Part shown: positions 41,114-51,118 of the stretch, piece after piece | Layout of the letters: every line of letters begins with the position of its first letter | Position numbering within the stretch: position 1 is the stretch's first letter | NCBI GenBank assembly: GCA_913048295.1 | Contig: CAJWWK010000002.1 | Coordinates: 1 to 64,000, forward strand | Origin: an uncultured Dehalococcoidia bacterium | Lineage (GTDB): Bacteria > Chloroflexota > Dehalococcoidia > Lucifugimonadales > Lucifugimonadaceae | Direction: 5' to 3' | DNA: 64,000 nt | Translations under genes and position numbers: made by a program | Notes under the pieces: generated by a model | What the model was told of the DNA's origin: nothing | What the model saw: the letters and a program-made list of their open reading frames with translations, nothing else | Database searches by the model: none

Positions 41114-42163
41114 CTAAATATTCACATGGACCTTGATCGAACCTGAAGTTTTATCCCACGCGGCATCAAACCCCGTTTGAATTTCTTCCAGCCCAACTTC
41201 ATGAGTAACGATCTCGCGATAAGGAATGTCGCCCGACGCCAGCAGGTCGATCGCAACGTCGTAGTCGTGTCGGCCATCGATAACGCCGTAGCAGATCACC
41301 GACTGGATCCGAATCTCCCGCAAGAGCGGCTCCATCAAATCGAACTCCATCGGCACCTTCACGCCGCCAAGATAAAGCATCGTGCCCTGGTTCCGGGTCG
41401 CGCGTATCGCCTGCTGGAACGAGTTGGTCTGGTGGCCGCCGACTGATTCCACCACAAAATCGGCACCGACGCCGTTCGAAGCCTCCAGGCAGGCATCCTC
41501 GAATTCGCCCGGCTCTGTGCCCACCACGACATCGGCGCCCATCTTCTTCGCCGCCTCGGCCTGCTGCGGGTGCCTAGCCGAAGCTATCACCGTACGGGCA
41601 CCGAATGCCCTGGCGGCAGCGATAGAAGAAAGCCCTATCGTGGCCGAACCGACCACGCCTACAACATCGTCCGGTTGCATGCGGCCGTAGCGCAGTCCAT
41701 GCACGCTGACCGCCATCGGCTCGACTAACGCACCGTCAATCCAGTCAAACGGGTCGGGCAGCTTGAAGATCCCGGCTGGACGGCGTGTCATGTACTGTGC
41801 GAAACCACCACCGGTATCCGGGGCCATGTTCGTGCAGTGCTTCCACTGGCCGTACCGGCAGAAGTGGCATGTAAGGCACGCTCTGCCGGCCCCGACCATC
41901 TCGACCGCCACCCGGTCGCCAACAGAAAGCCCGTGATCGCCATCGGGTATATCCACGATCTCACCCGCCACCTCGTGACCCGAGGGAAGCTCCTGGGCTT
42001 CGGTGCGACTCGTCGTCATGTGAAGGTCAGAACCACAGATCCCGGTCTGCCTGACCCTGATCAGTGCAGCCCCTTCAAACATGTCCGGCACCCGTACGTC
42101 CTGAACCACGTACTGCCCGGTACCGTCATCGAGAGCCGCTCGCATAGTCTCTGGCATCAACAT
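41114..42163 (-). CDS. Zinc-dependent alcohol/sugar-acid dehydrogenase (MDR family)
   Basis: GICGSDLHMT, GHEVAGEIVDI, CLTCHFCRYGQWKHC, VGVVGSATIG. Confidence 0.88.
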   Translation of the reverse strand: MLMPETMRAALDDGTGQYVVQDVRVPDMFEGAALIRVRQTGICGSDLHMTTSRTEAQELPSGHEVAGEIVDIPDGDHGLSVGDRVAVEMVGAGRACLTCHFCRYGQWKHCTNMAPDTGGGFAQYMTRRPAGIFKLPDPFDWIDGALVEPMAVSVHGLRYGRMQPDDVVGVVGSATIGLSSIAAARAFGARTVIASARHPQQAEAAKKMGADVVVGTEPGEFEDACLEASNGVGADFVVESVGGHQTNSFQQAIRATRNQGTMLYLGGVKVPMEFDLMEPLLREIRIQSVICYGVIDGRHDYDVAIDLLASGDIPYREIVTHEVGLEEIQTGFDAAWDKTSGSIKVHVNI

Positions 42164-42287
42164 TCCTCTTCTTCTGGCATATCTGCGGACACTGAAGGCC
42201 CCGACCCGGCCGCATCTTATCGCACTTCCATGGGTGTATTCTCAGCGCCAACCAAATTCAGTATCACCAATACGGACGATCTAACCG

Positions 42288-43226
42288 ATGACCACTAATC
42301 CCCAGTTCCGCGGCGTATATGCAATTCCAGTCACACCTTTCAACGATGACCTGTCCGTTGACTGGGACTCGCTGCGCAAGTGCGTGGAGTTCAGCGTTGA
42401 AGCCGGTGCTCACGGCATCGTTGTTCCCGTCAACGCTTCCGAAGGACCATTCCTGACCGACACTGAGCGCAAGCAGGTGCTTAAAGTTGCAATTGAAGTA
42501 GTCGATGGTGCAGTGCCTGTAGTGGGCGGTGTAAGCGGCACGTCCACCACCCAGTCCGTCGACCTAACGAGAAACGCAGCCGAACTCGGTGCCGATTCCG
42601 TGATGGCTATGCCCCCCAACGGTGCAACGTCATCAATCATGTGGGACCACTTCGCTGCGATCGCCGAAGCCGGGCAACTGCCCGTCTGGATCCAGAACAA
42701 CAAGCCGCCAGCTGGCCCGATAGTTCCGACCGACATGATGGTGCGCATGCTCAACGAAGTCGAACACGTCGACTATGTGAAAGAGGAAAGCAATCTGCCC
42801 GGGCAGGTCATGACCGAGCTGTTCGAAAAAGCCGGCGGCGCAATCAGGGGCGTCATGGGGGGCATGGGCGGCAGGTACCTCGTTGACGAGTACCGGCGCG
42901 GCTCATGCGGAACGATGCCCGCAGGCCACATCACCGACGCCCACGCAAGGCTGTGGGACGCCCTGGAAGCTGGAGGAACCGACGCCGACGGACTGCAGGT
43001 GGTGACCGACGAGGCGCGCGATATCTGGGAGCGCATGATCCCATCACTGAATTTTGAATTCATGTTCGGCGCCAACGCCTACAAAGCCGCGTACTGGCGG
43101 CGCGGGATCATCAAGACGCCGAAAACCCGAATCCCGGCCAATAAACTGCTCGATAAATTCGACTACGAAGAACTCGACCGCATCCTCGATCGAATGTCCG
43201 ACCTGCTCTCCTGGCGCGCGAACTAA
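42288..43226 (+). CDS. Dihydrodipicolinate synthase/N-acetylneuraminate lyase family protein
   Basis: GVYAIPVTPFNDDLSVDWDSLRKCVEF, PVVGGVSGTST, YVKEES (Schiff-base Lys). Confidence 0.88.
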   Translation: MTTNPQFRGVYAIPVTPFNDDLSVDWDSLRKCVEFSVEAGAHGIVVPVNASEGPFLTDTERKQVLKVAIEVVDGAVPVVGGVSGTSTTQSVDLTRNAAELGADSVMAMPPNGATSSIMWDHFAAIAEAGQLPVWIQNNKPPAGPIVPTDMMVRMLNEVEHVDYVKEESNLPGQVMTELFEKAGGAIRGVMGGMGGRYLVDEYRRGSCGTMPAGHITDAHARLWDALEAGGTDADGLQVVTDEARDIWERMIPSLNFEFMFGANAYKAAYWRRGIIKTPKTRIPANKLLDKFDYEELDRILDRMSDLLSWRAN

Positions 43227-43328
43227 CCGGCGAAGGCGCATTTCTCAGAGCGGGCGGTAACTTACGATTTCCTTCTCCCGGGGAGAGAAGGTTCGGTTGA
43301 GGGAGAGTGCTGGCCACGCTTTCCGTCC

Positions 43329-43550
43329 TCACTTCATCCCCCGTCGTCTGCGCGCCGCAACGATCATCACAATGATCGGAAACAGCACTATGAACGCACC
43401 CAGTACCATGACCGCCACTCCAGGCGATATACCTAGCACATGGTCGATCTTCGCGCTCAACCATTCCCACAGCGTCGGGTCGATCGGTTCCGAGTGATGC
43501 AGCAGCGGAACCCTGGGCGCCCCAAACGGCGTTCCAATCGGGCCAGCCAT
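43329..43550 (-). CDS. Small single-TM hypothetical protein
   Basis: GISPGVAVMVLGAFIVLFPIIVMIVAARRRRG TM with basic C-terminus; abuts downstream end of MFS gene. Confidence 0.5.
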   Translation of the reverse strand: MAGPIGTPFGAPRVPLLHHSEPIDPTLWEWLSAKIDHVLGISPGVAVMVLGAFIVLFPIIVMIVAARRRRGMK

Positions 43551-43551
43551 C

Positions 43552-44874
43552 TCAATCGCCGCCCTGTTTTATCAACTCAGAACCCGCAGCTCCTCCGACC
43601 GGCACCTGCACGTAACGCACCGAGTGCGCCTTCTCTCGAATCGAAAGCGACACGATTCCCGCGGCCAGCAATGTCGCCGCGCCAACCGCGAACGGGATGT
43701 CATACGACCCCCACACCGTAAATGCCCATCCGAACAGTATCACCGCGGCAGCACCGCCCAGCTGGTGCGCCATATTCGCAAACCCGAACAGCGTTCCAAG
43801 GTTGCGAACCCCGTATACGTCGGCGGTTAACGACGCCGTCAACGGGACCGTAGCCAGCCAAGACATCCCGCCAACCACCGCAAACACCCAGATCGCCGAC
43901 GATCCCGGCAGCACGATCAAAGAAATGAACGCAATCGCACGTACAAGGTAAACCGCCCCAAGCAGGTTCTTCCTCTGCCATCGATCTGAAAGAATCCCGA
44001 TTGCCAGCACTCCTACAGCGTTGATCCCGCTGAGCAACCCAAAGGCCAGTGCGGCGGTTCCAATTGATATATCTTCGCTGACGGCCCACCTCACAAAGTG
44101 CACGGCGATCGAAGCAGTGGTGATCCCGCAAACCCAGTAAGCAAACGAAAGCTGCCAGATAGGCTTCGAGCTGAACGAATCACGCCACTTATCAACATAG
44201 TTCGGGCCCACCGGCCGAACTACCACTTCGGCTTCTCCAGAATCCTGAGATTCCTCGCCATCAATCGCCAGTCCCATGTCCGAAGGTCTGCTGCGAACGA
44301 CAAACAACAACAGGGGAACGCCCAACCCAAGAGCGGCGATACCGACTATCAGCCACGCGGTCCGCCAGCCGAACTCTATCAACGCGTAACTCATGAACGG
44401 CACGACTATCAAACCGCCGACCGAACCGCCGGCCACCAGCACAGCCATTGCCATTCCACGTCTGCGCTCAAACCACCTGGCGACTATCACCCCGGTAGTT
44501 GCAGGAGAAACACCGCCTGACGCGAACGAAATCACGAATCCGTACAACGCAATCAAGCCATAGATGTTAGAAATCGACGCTATTCCAATAGTCGCGACAC
44601 CCATCACCAGGAGCGAAGGGATCACAACTTTCCGCCCGCCATACAGATCGGTCAGGCGTCCGAACAATGGCTGAGATAGCCCGTTCACCAGCCAACCCAC
44701 GCTTGCCGCAATAGAAACGGTTGCAGTCGAAACGCCCCAGTCCTTCTCCCAGGTCTCGACGAAAACGCCAAATCCCTGCCTCGATCCAATAGCAAGGAGC
44801 GTCATGAAAAACAGCGCGGCAATGACGTACCAGCCGTAGAACAGTCCCTTACGAAGCGATTTATCGGACCTCAT
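43552..44874 (-). CDS. MFS transporter
   Basis: 12-TM-like pattern; GRLTDLYGGRKV and ILSDRWQRKNL inter-helix loops. Confidence 0.88.
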   Translation of the reverse strand: MRSDKSLRKGLFYGWYVIAALFFMTLLAIGSRQGFGVFVETWEKDWGVSTATVSIAASVGWLVNGLSQPLFGRLTDLYGGRKVVIPSLLVMGVATIGIASISNIYGLIALYGFVISFASGGVSPATTGVIVARWFERRRGMAMAVLVAGGSVGGLIVVPFMSYALIEFGWRTAWLIVGIAALGLGVPLLLFVVRSRPSDMGLAIDGEESQDSGEAEVVVRPVGPNYVDKWRDSFSSKPIWQLSFAYWVCGITTASIAVHFVRWAVSEDISIGTAALAFGLLSGINAVGVLAIGILSDRWQRKNLLGAVYLVRAIAFISLIVLPGSSAIWVFAVVGGMSWLATVPLTASLTADVYGVRNLGTLFGFANMAHQLGGAAAVILFGWAFTVWGSYDIPFAVGAATLLAAGIVSLSIREKAHSVRYVQVPVGGAAGSELIKQGGD

Positions 44875-44910
44875 CTAGTCACCCAGCCCACACACCATCA
44901 TCCAGTGCTC

Positions 44911-45795
44911 CTAGTCAACGCCAAGTATTTCCACTGCGTCGCGGTTGATAATCCCCTCGATCGCATCATCCGGAATCGACGGCAGGTGATGGTCCTTCGC
45001 AAATTTCGACAGGCCGCGAAGATGGTCGATGTTGTCCTGGGGCAGGGTTACCGGCCAATCTGATGCAAACAGGATCTTGTCGGTCACACCCCATTCGTAA
45101 AACAGCATCATCCCCTGCCAGAACGAATAAGGTCGGTAAAACTGGGCTGAAACATCGGCCCAAACGTTCGGGTGCTTCCGGACCACGGCAAGACAGTCGT
45201 TTTGCCACGGATGGCCAAGGTGCGCCAGGACCATCGTCAGCTTCGGGAACGCCATCGCCACTTTTTCAGTTGTAAGTGGATGGGCGTAGGTCAGCGGTGC
45301 CTCGGTCATTGGCGACGTGCCCTGGTGAAACACAATCGGAATGTTGTCGGCTTCCAGACGGGCGAACAACTCGAATGCCTCGTGACCTGTCGGGTCGAAA
45401 TCCTGGTAATTCGGCCCCAGCTTGATCCCCTTGCAACCGAGATCGCCTACGCACCGGTCGTACTCTTCATTCCAGTTTGGGTCGAGCGGATGAAGCGACA
45501 TGAACGGGATGATCTTGTCGGGCGCGTGCTTTGCGGTCTCGGCTGCCACATCGTTCTGATTCATCTCCTCCGACCAACCCTCGGTACGCAACACCCGCTC
45601 ACCCGGACGCCATGGCCTAGGGGCGATTCCGAAAATAAACGCCTTATCGACCGGGCCCATGTCCCGCAGGTAATCGTCGATCGAATTGGTGAGGTAAACC
45701 GTCTCACCAGAGCGCATTGTCGTCTCGGTGACCACCTCATCGGGCGGTACGGTACCCATGTGGCTTGGAAGGTGGGTGTGTACGTCAACAATCAT
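44911..45795 (-). CDS. Amidohydrolase-family hydrolase
   Basis: MIVDVHTHLPSH N-terminus, KGIKLGPNYQDF, LAHLGHPW, ILFASDWPVTLP. Confidence 0.85.
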   Translation of the reverse strand: MIVDVHTHLPSHMGTVPPDEVVTETTMRSGETVYLTNSIDDYLRDMGPVDKAFIFGIAPRPWRPGERVLRTEGWSEEMNQNDVAAETAKHAPDKIIPFMSLHPLDPNWNEEYDRCVGDLGCKGIKLGPNYQDFDPTGHEAFELFARLEADNIPIVFHQGTSPMTEAPLTYAHPLTTEKVAMAFPKLTMVLAHLGHPWQNDCLAVVRKHPNVWADVSAQFYRPYSFWQGMMLFYEWGVTDKILFASDWPVTLPQDNIDHLRGLSKFAKDHHLPSIPDDAIEGIINRDAVEILGVD

Positions 45796-45893
45796 TTCGG
45801 TAAAAGCTCCGATCCGCCGCGGTATTGAATCTTTTCGATGTCGGCGAATACTACGCTTCGCGCACGAACCAAACATATATACAGTTGCGCAAT

Positions 45894-47198
45894 ATGAGCC
45901 CGCTACGACCCGAAGAACAGGCGCGAACGCAAATGCGCCGCTGGCGACATCGCGTGTTGTTCAGCTTCGCCGTGTTCTACCTGTTCGTCTACATGGGCAG
46001 GTTCAACCACTGGCCTGCCGGGCCTGTCATCCGCGAAGACCTGGGCTTCACCCACGTGGATATCGGCATCATCAACGCCTGCCTTTTGTGGGGATTTGCA
46101 ATCGGCGACTTCGTTCACGGCCGACTCGCCGAATCGTACGGCTACCGGTTCTGGATTCTAATCGGCACCCTGGTCTCGGTCGCTCTGAACTGGATCACCA
46201 GCTTCGGATCTACCCTCTGGACGATCGCCATCCCGTGGGGTCTCAACGGATTCGCCAACGCCGTGGTCTGGTCACCGGGAATTGGAATGCTCGCCCAGTG
46301 GTGGCAACGCGGGCAGCGTGGACGAATAATGGGAATCGTCGGCGTCGCAGCCGGGTCGGCCATGCTGGTGATGTGGCTTATTACCGGCTGGACAGTCGCC
46401 GAGTTCGGCTGGCGAGCTGCTTTCAGGTATCCACCCCTACTCATGGTCCCGGCGGTGATCGCCCTGTTTTTCATGGTGAGAGACCGCCCGTCGGACGTTG
46501 GACTCAAAGATCAGGAACAGTCCGGGTTTATAGAGGCCAAATCCGAACCCGCCTCGGGAACTGACCCTCAATCTGAAACCCGCCTGGAAACGATTGTCCC
46601 CGATAACGATGGCCCCCTCACCGCCTACCGAGTGCTTTTCTCCGACTGGCGGTTCGTTGCCACTTCGCACGTCAAGGGTCTGGAAAACGTTGTCAGGTAC
46701 GGGCTCACCACATGGGCACCGCTCTACTACTTCGAGGAAGCGGGCCTGTCCATCCAGACAACCGCGCTTGTGACAATCGCCCTGCCGGTCGGTTACCTCA
46801 CAGCACCGCTGGCATCCGGCTGGATATCCGATATCGCGCTGGGTGGACGCCGGAGCCCGATGATCGCGATTTCGGCAGTCGTCTCGGCCGCCGCACTCGT
46901 CGGACTCGCACTCGTCCCAGCCACTAACCTGTACGCAGGCGCAGGGCTGCTGTTCGTTGGCGCATTCGCCATGAGCCTATCGATGAGCTCGACCCTTGTC
47001 GTCGACCTGGCCGGTCCCAGGTACGCAGCCACCGCTTCGGGCGTGCTCGACGGTCACGGCTACGTCTACGCCGGTGCCCAGGCAATCATATTCGCCCTGG
47101 TCCTCGACACCGTCGGGGCTCCCTGGCAAACCGTGTTCCTCGCAATGGCGGCAGCACGAATCCTCTCCGCAATAATCGCCTGGCGAGTTCGGCTTTAG
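45894..47198 (+). CDS. MFS transporter
   Basis: 12-TM-like; GDFVHGRLAESYGYR, GWISDIALGGRRSP loops. Confidence 0.88.
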   Translation: MSPLRPEEQARTQMRRWRHRVLFSFAVFYLFVYMGRFNHWPAGPVIREDLGFTHVDIGIINACLLWGFAIGDFVHGRLAESYGYRFWILIGTLVSVALNWITSFGSTLWTIAIPWGLNGFANAVVWSPGIGMLAQWWQRGQRGRIMGIVGVAAGSAMLVMWLITGWTVAEFGWRAAFRYPPLLMVPAVIALFFMVRDRPSDVGLKDQEQSGFIEAKSEPASGTDPQSETRLETIVPDNDGPLTAYRVLFSDWRFVATSHVKGLENVVRYGLTTWAPLYYFEEAGLSIQTTALVTIALPVGYLTAPLASGWISDIALGGRRSPMIAISAVVSAAALVGLALVPATNLYAGAGLLFVGAFAMSLSMSSTLVVDLAGPRYAATASGVLDGHGYVYAGAQAIIFALVLDTVGAPWQTVFLAMAAARILSAIIAWRVRL

Positions 47199-47247
47199 CC
47201 TAGTTGGTCGAATTCAGGCGGACCGAGATCCACATGAAGTTACCATG

Positions 47248-47877
47248 TCACTCTCGCAGCACACGGAACCCGATCTCGTTGCCCAGGCTTTTCTTCATCG
47301 ACAGCCTGATCATCAGGAGAGTCAGCGGCTCGAGCAATCGCGAAGAGTCGAGCCCTCCCGCATCGACCACATCAAACCCCAGCTCGGCAATCAGCGCGAT
47401 AACGACCCGTTTGGCATCGGCGTCATGGCCGCAGATCGGAATCGAAATCTCCCGGCCATCCAGCTTCCGACCGTCAAGCAGCCGGGCGTCGACAATGTTC
47501 AGGGCCTTCACAACCCTCGCTCCTACCGCCCACTCGGCCACCCGCTCCCCACCGCTACTCGTGTGACCGACATCCAGCTTCAGGCCGCGGGCGATCGGGT
47601 TCGTCGCATCGATCAAAACCCGTCCCGAAACGTCACCCAGCCGGGATATCGACTGCTCAACCGCACCCCACGGCACAGCAAGCACAATCACATCGGCACC
47701 GGTCACCGATGCAGACAACCCGGCCGCTTCAACCCCGTTTCCGATCTCAGCAACCAGCGAGACCATCCGTTCGGACTCAGGCGATCGCGACCCGATCACA
47801 ACCGAATGCCCCAGCGCCGACCACGCCCTCGCAAGCCCCTCGCCGACACTCCCGCTGCCGATAACTGCGATTCGCAT
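47248..47877 (-). CDS. NADPH-dependent F420 reductase-like / NAD(P)-binding oxidoreductase
   Basis: MRIAVIGSGSVGEGLARAWSALGHSVVIGSR; ADVIVLAVPW; DATNP; VVKALNIV. Confidence 0.78.
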   Translation of the reverse strand: MRIAVIGSGSVGEGLARAWSALGHSVVIGSRSPESERMVSLVAEIGNGVEAAGLSASVTGADVIVLAVPWGAVEQSISRLGDVSGRVLIDATNPIARGLKLDVGHTSSGGERVAEWAVGARVVKALNIVDARLLDGRKLDGREISIPICGHDADAKRVVIALIAELGFDVVDAGGLDSSRLLEPLTLLMIRLSMKKSLGNEIGFRVLRE

Positions 47878-48641
47878 TAGACTTCCAGCTCAAGATGCGA
47901 CTGCGGAGTCCAACCAAGTAACCGTCGGGCCTTCGAAAGGTTGTGTTCCTTCTCATCCTCGTCGCCGGCAATAAACACCGGGTCGAACCGACCATGCCCG
48001 ACCTGTACAGTCTCAAGAGCAGCAAGATAGGCCCGCGCAAGATCGGCCTCGTCGGTAACAAATAGCGGCTTCGATCCGTCAGGCCGGTCGCCGATCGGCC
48101 GCTGCCGCTCCTCGATGTAGTCCTCGCGTTTACGTGGACCCGTAATGCGCAGCGCAATGATGTTCATATCGAACCACGAAGCAAAGTACCGGCAGATTGC
48201 CTCGCCAAACCCCTTGCTTAGCCCGTACGCGCTAGGGGTGTCGAGCGGTATCTCTTCTTCAGACCTGTAGTAGTCACGTCCACGGTAATGAACGCTCATG
48301 CTGCTCGTGTACACCCCGCGAGTTAACCCCGCACCTTGCGCCAGCCAGAGAAAGGTATGCAGGCCGAGGCAGTTGACATCGTAATTCTGGCGGATGACCT
48401 TCAAATCCTGGTCGGTCACCGACCCGCCCTGCGGACTCAGCATCACCAGCCAGATAAACGCATCGACCCCGTCGATCGCCTTTGCAATCGCCTCGGGGTC
48501 GGTAACCGAACCCTGAACAAACTCAACGCCATCATGCTGCGGCTGGGCGAGATCGAGCACCCGCAATTCGTGATGCTCTTTCAGATAAGGCGTAATGAAC
48601 GTGCCGACCATCCCCGCCCCACCCGCAAGTAAAACCTTCAA
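47877..48641 (-). CDS. NAD-dependent epimerase/dehydratase
   Basis: KVLLAGGAGMVGTFITPYL; YGLSKGFGEAICRY. Confidence 0.85.
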   Translation of the reverse strand: MKVLLAGGAGMVGTFITPYLKEHHELRVLDLAQPQHDGVEFVQGSVTDPEAIAKAIDGVDAFIWLVMLSPQGGSVTDQDLKVIRQNYDVNCLGLHTFLWLAQGAGLTRGVYTSSMSVHYRGRDYYRSEEEIPLDTPSAYGLSKGFGEAICRYFASWFDMNIIALRITGPRKREDYIEERQRPIGDRPDGSKPLFVTDEADLARAYLAALETVQVGHGRFDPVFIAGDEDEKEHNLSKARRLLGWTPQSHLELEV

Positions 48642-48751
48642 CTAACTCTCCTTCTGACACCTGGCGCTCCTGTCCCTTATCTCCGGGAAAGAAGGCTAGG
48701 TTGAGTGGTAATGCTGCCTAAAGCCGAGGCGGACATCGAAAATTCACCGGC

Positions 48752-49762
48752 TCAATCTTCGTCAACATCTTCAAGTGCGCCATCCAGAACCGCGCGCATT
48801 CCACTTGAAACCTCGTTCAGCCTGGCAATCGCTTCGTCAGGCAAAGTAAGTTCTAGCGCACCCGAAACGTCGGCGATCTGCTCGACGGTATCGGCACCTG
48901 AAATAGCAACCGTAATTTCCGGATGCGACATCACCCAGGTCATCGCAACCTGCGGCATCGTGGCACCGACTTCTTTCGCCACCGTATCGACTTCAGCGAT
49001 AACCCTCGCCGCCCGCCCGCGCATGTAAGTCGCGATCTGACCGCGCCGATTTGAACCCCACAGAGTACTGTCGTCAGGCACCTCGTCAGGCCGGTAGGTC
49101 CCACTGAGCAGGCCGACTCCCAGCGGGCTGTACGCCATCACCCCCACGCCAGTCTCCCGCACCATCGGGAACAACTCGTCCTCCTGCGTCCGGTTCATCA
49201 GCGAATACGGGTTCTGCACAAGGATCAGTGGCTGCGCGTTGAGTCGTTCCTGCACCCGCAGCGCCTGCATCACCTGCCACGCCTGATAATTGCTGACCCC
49301 GACGTAGCGGATTTTGCCCTGCTGGATCAGCGTCTCCAACGTCCGGAACTGCTCTTCAAACGAGTTCGTCTCGTCGATCCCGTGGATGATGTAAACGTCT
49401 ATGCGGTCCGTCTGCAACCTGCCGAGCGACCGTTCGACCTCACGCATGATGTGGTAGCGAGAGGTTCCCCGGTCGTTGGGGCCGGGGCCGATCGGACTGT
49501 GCACCTTCGACGTAATCACCACGTCGTCGCGCCGCCCCTTGAGAGCTTGCCCGAGCACCTCCTCAGAACTCCCGATGTTGGCACGATCGTCCATGAAGCC
49601 GTACACGTTCGCACAATCGATCAGGTTGATCCCGGCGTCGAACGCTCGAAGAATCACTTTCTCAGCTTCACCCCGATCGAACTGTCCCCTGAAACCGAGT
49701 CCCAGAGCCATGGGCGACACCTTCACTCCCGCTGTCCCGAAATTTACATATTCAACGGTCAA
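48752..49762 (-). CDS. Aldo/keto reductase
   Basis: GINLIDCANVYG, DVVITSKV, RIDVYIIHGID, GVSNYQAWQV. Confidence 0.88.
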   Translation of the reverse strand: MTVEYVNFGTAGVKVSPMALGLGFRGQFDRGEAEKVILRAFDAGINLIDCANVYGFMDDRANIGSSEEVLGQALKGRRDDVVITSKVHSPIGPGPNDRGTSRYHIMREVERSLGRLQTDRIDVYIIHGIDETNSFEEQFRTLETLIQQGKIRYVGVSNYQAWQVMQALRVQERLNAQPLILVQNPYSLMNRTQEDELFPMVRETGVGVMAYSPLGVGLLSGTYRPDEVPDDSTLWGSNRRGQIATYMRGRAARVIAEVDTVAKEVGATMPQVAMTWVMSHPEITVAISGADTVEQIADVSGALELTLPDEAIARLNEVSSGMRAVLDGALEDVDED

Positions 49763-49930
49763 AGTAACTCCCTGTATGGATCCGGGTGCAGATCAAGTAA
49801 ATCCCCTGCATTGCCGAACGCCGAACGCAGATTCTAACCTGATCGAGCGGCGACACGAGACCCATCTGGAAAATAATTACCGAACATCTGCAGGCCCGAC
49901 ACGTAGTACGTGGTTCGCTGCACACTTTAA

Positions 49931-49946
49931 TACTACAAGCGTAGTA
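49931..49946. promoter_or_regulatory. BlaI/MecI-type operator upstream of blaI-like gene
   Basis: TACTAC-AAGC-GTAGTA, perfect 6-bp arms, 11 nt before the start codon of a BlaI-family gene. Confidence 0.7.
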
Positions 49947-49956
49947 GAATCAGGCT

Positions 49957-50355
49957 ATGGCTGAAAAAGCGGAATTAGAACAACTCGGCGAACTCGAGAC
50001 TGCGGTGATGGCGGTTGTGTGGCAGTCGGATAAATGCGACGTGAATGACGTCCTCGGCCAGCTCGAATGGGGCAAACCACTCGCGTACACGACGATCATG
50101 ACGGTAATGAACCGCCTGGTCGATAAGCAGTTTTTGGAACGAACTCGATCCGGCCGTAAGTACGTTTACAGGGCGGTAGTACAACGCGACGAGGCTGCCC
50201 GGAACAGGTTCAAAAAGATTGTCGACGGCTTCTACGGCGGTCTTACCGGGCTTGCAGTCTCGGAACTCCTCGGCGGCGAAGACGAAGTCTCGAATGGCGA
50301 GCTCGATGCCCTCGAAGAACTCGTCCGGCGCCGACGGGCCGAAAAGTCCGGTTAG
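49957..50355 (+). CDS. BlaI/MecI/CopY-family transcriptional regulator
   Basis: LGELETAVMAVVWQSDKCDVNDVLGQLEWGKPLAYTTIMTVMNRLVDKQFLERTRSGRKYVYRA winged helix. Confidence 0.93.
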   Translation: MAEKAELEQLGELETAVMAVVWQSDKCDVNDVLGQLEWGKPLAYTTIMTVMNRLVDKQFLERTRSGRKYVYRAVVQRDEAARNRFKKIVDGFYGGLTGLAVSELLGGEDEVSNGELDALEELVRRRRAEKSG

Positions 50356-50357
50356 TT

Positions 50358-51047
50358 TTGGAAACAATCGTAAGATTCATTGAGTACAACCTGGCTTCGA
50401 GCGTGGTAGTCGGAGTTGTGATGATCGCGGTCGTGCTCATCGTAATCAGGGTCGCCGGCGTGAAATCGGTAACGACCCGTAACGGACTGGACGGTGCTGC
50501 CCTGATCAAGGCGACCTTTACGCTTGCCGGATTCGGAACTATTCTGCCGATCAGTGGAACCTTCTGGGCCGACTAACAGGCACAGGTGCTGCCACCCTCG
50601 CAAGTCGGACCCGTACTACTACTATGGGTCGGACTGGTGCTCGTCTTCCGGAACATTATGGCCCGCCGGGCGCTCGAGTCCGCCGGAAACGAGGCGGTTG
50701 GCGAGTCGCTAACAAATCGTGTCAATCAGGCAGTTGAGCACGTGACTTCGAAGTTCCGCAGCCAACCACAAATTGTGTGCAACGCCATCACGTGCAGCGT
50801 GCCGTCCAACTTGATCGCGCCAACCGTAATGCTGAGTCGCAACGCCAGGACACCGGCCATTGCCGAATCCATGTCTCCCCCCACCCTAGTTCTACCGATC
50901 CAAGTCGTCGAAGACTTGGACGATTCAGAGCTTGAAGGCGTTCCGTCAATTTTTTCTGGGGCGTGGCTCTCCTTGCTGTGGGCAGCACCTGGCTTGCCTC
51001 CAACATTTTCGAATTCGAAGACTGGGGGCGGTGGGCGGGAAGCCTGA
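50358..51047 (+). pseudogene. Degenerate M56/BlaR1-type membrane peptidase gene
   Basis: Reading frame interrupted by TAA at 50574-50576 and continuing in frame; TP(A)xxxSMSPPTLVLPIQVVEDLDDSELEGV resembles the block just before M56 HExxH, which is missing. Confidence 0.6.
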
Positions 51048-51109
51048 TGCTGGTCATTCTCAGACTCTGGTATCTGGCGCGGACATCAGGTCGGGTCTCA
51101 GACAATTAG
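50939..51109 (+). pseudogene. Fragment resembling LiaF/DUF5668-type TM region
   Basis: Different frame: RSVNFFWGVALLAVGSTWLASNIFEFEDWGRWAGSLMLVILRLWYLARTSGRVSDN*. Confidence 0.45.
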
Positions 51110-51118
51110 GGAATCTCG

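Noticed and set aside
47245-47880. 211-aa plus-strand ORF
   Set aside because: Antisense to the F420-reductase-like gene; low-complexity Arg/Pro/His composition.
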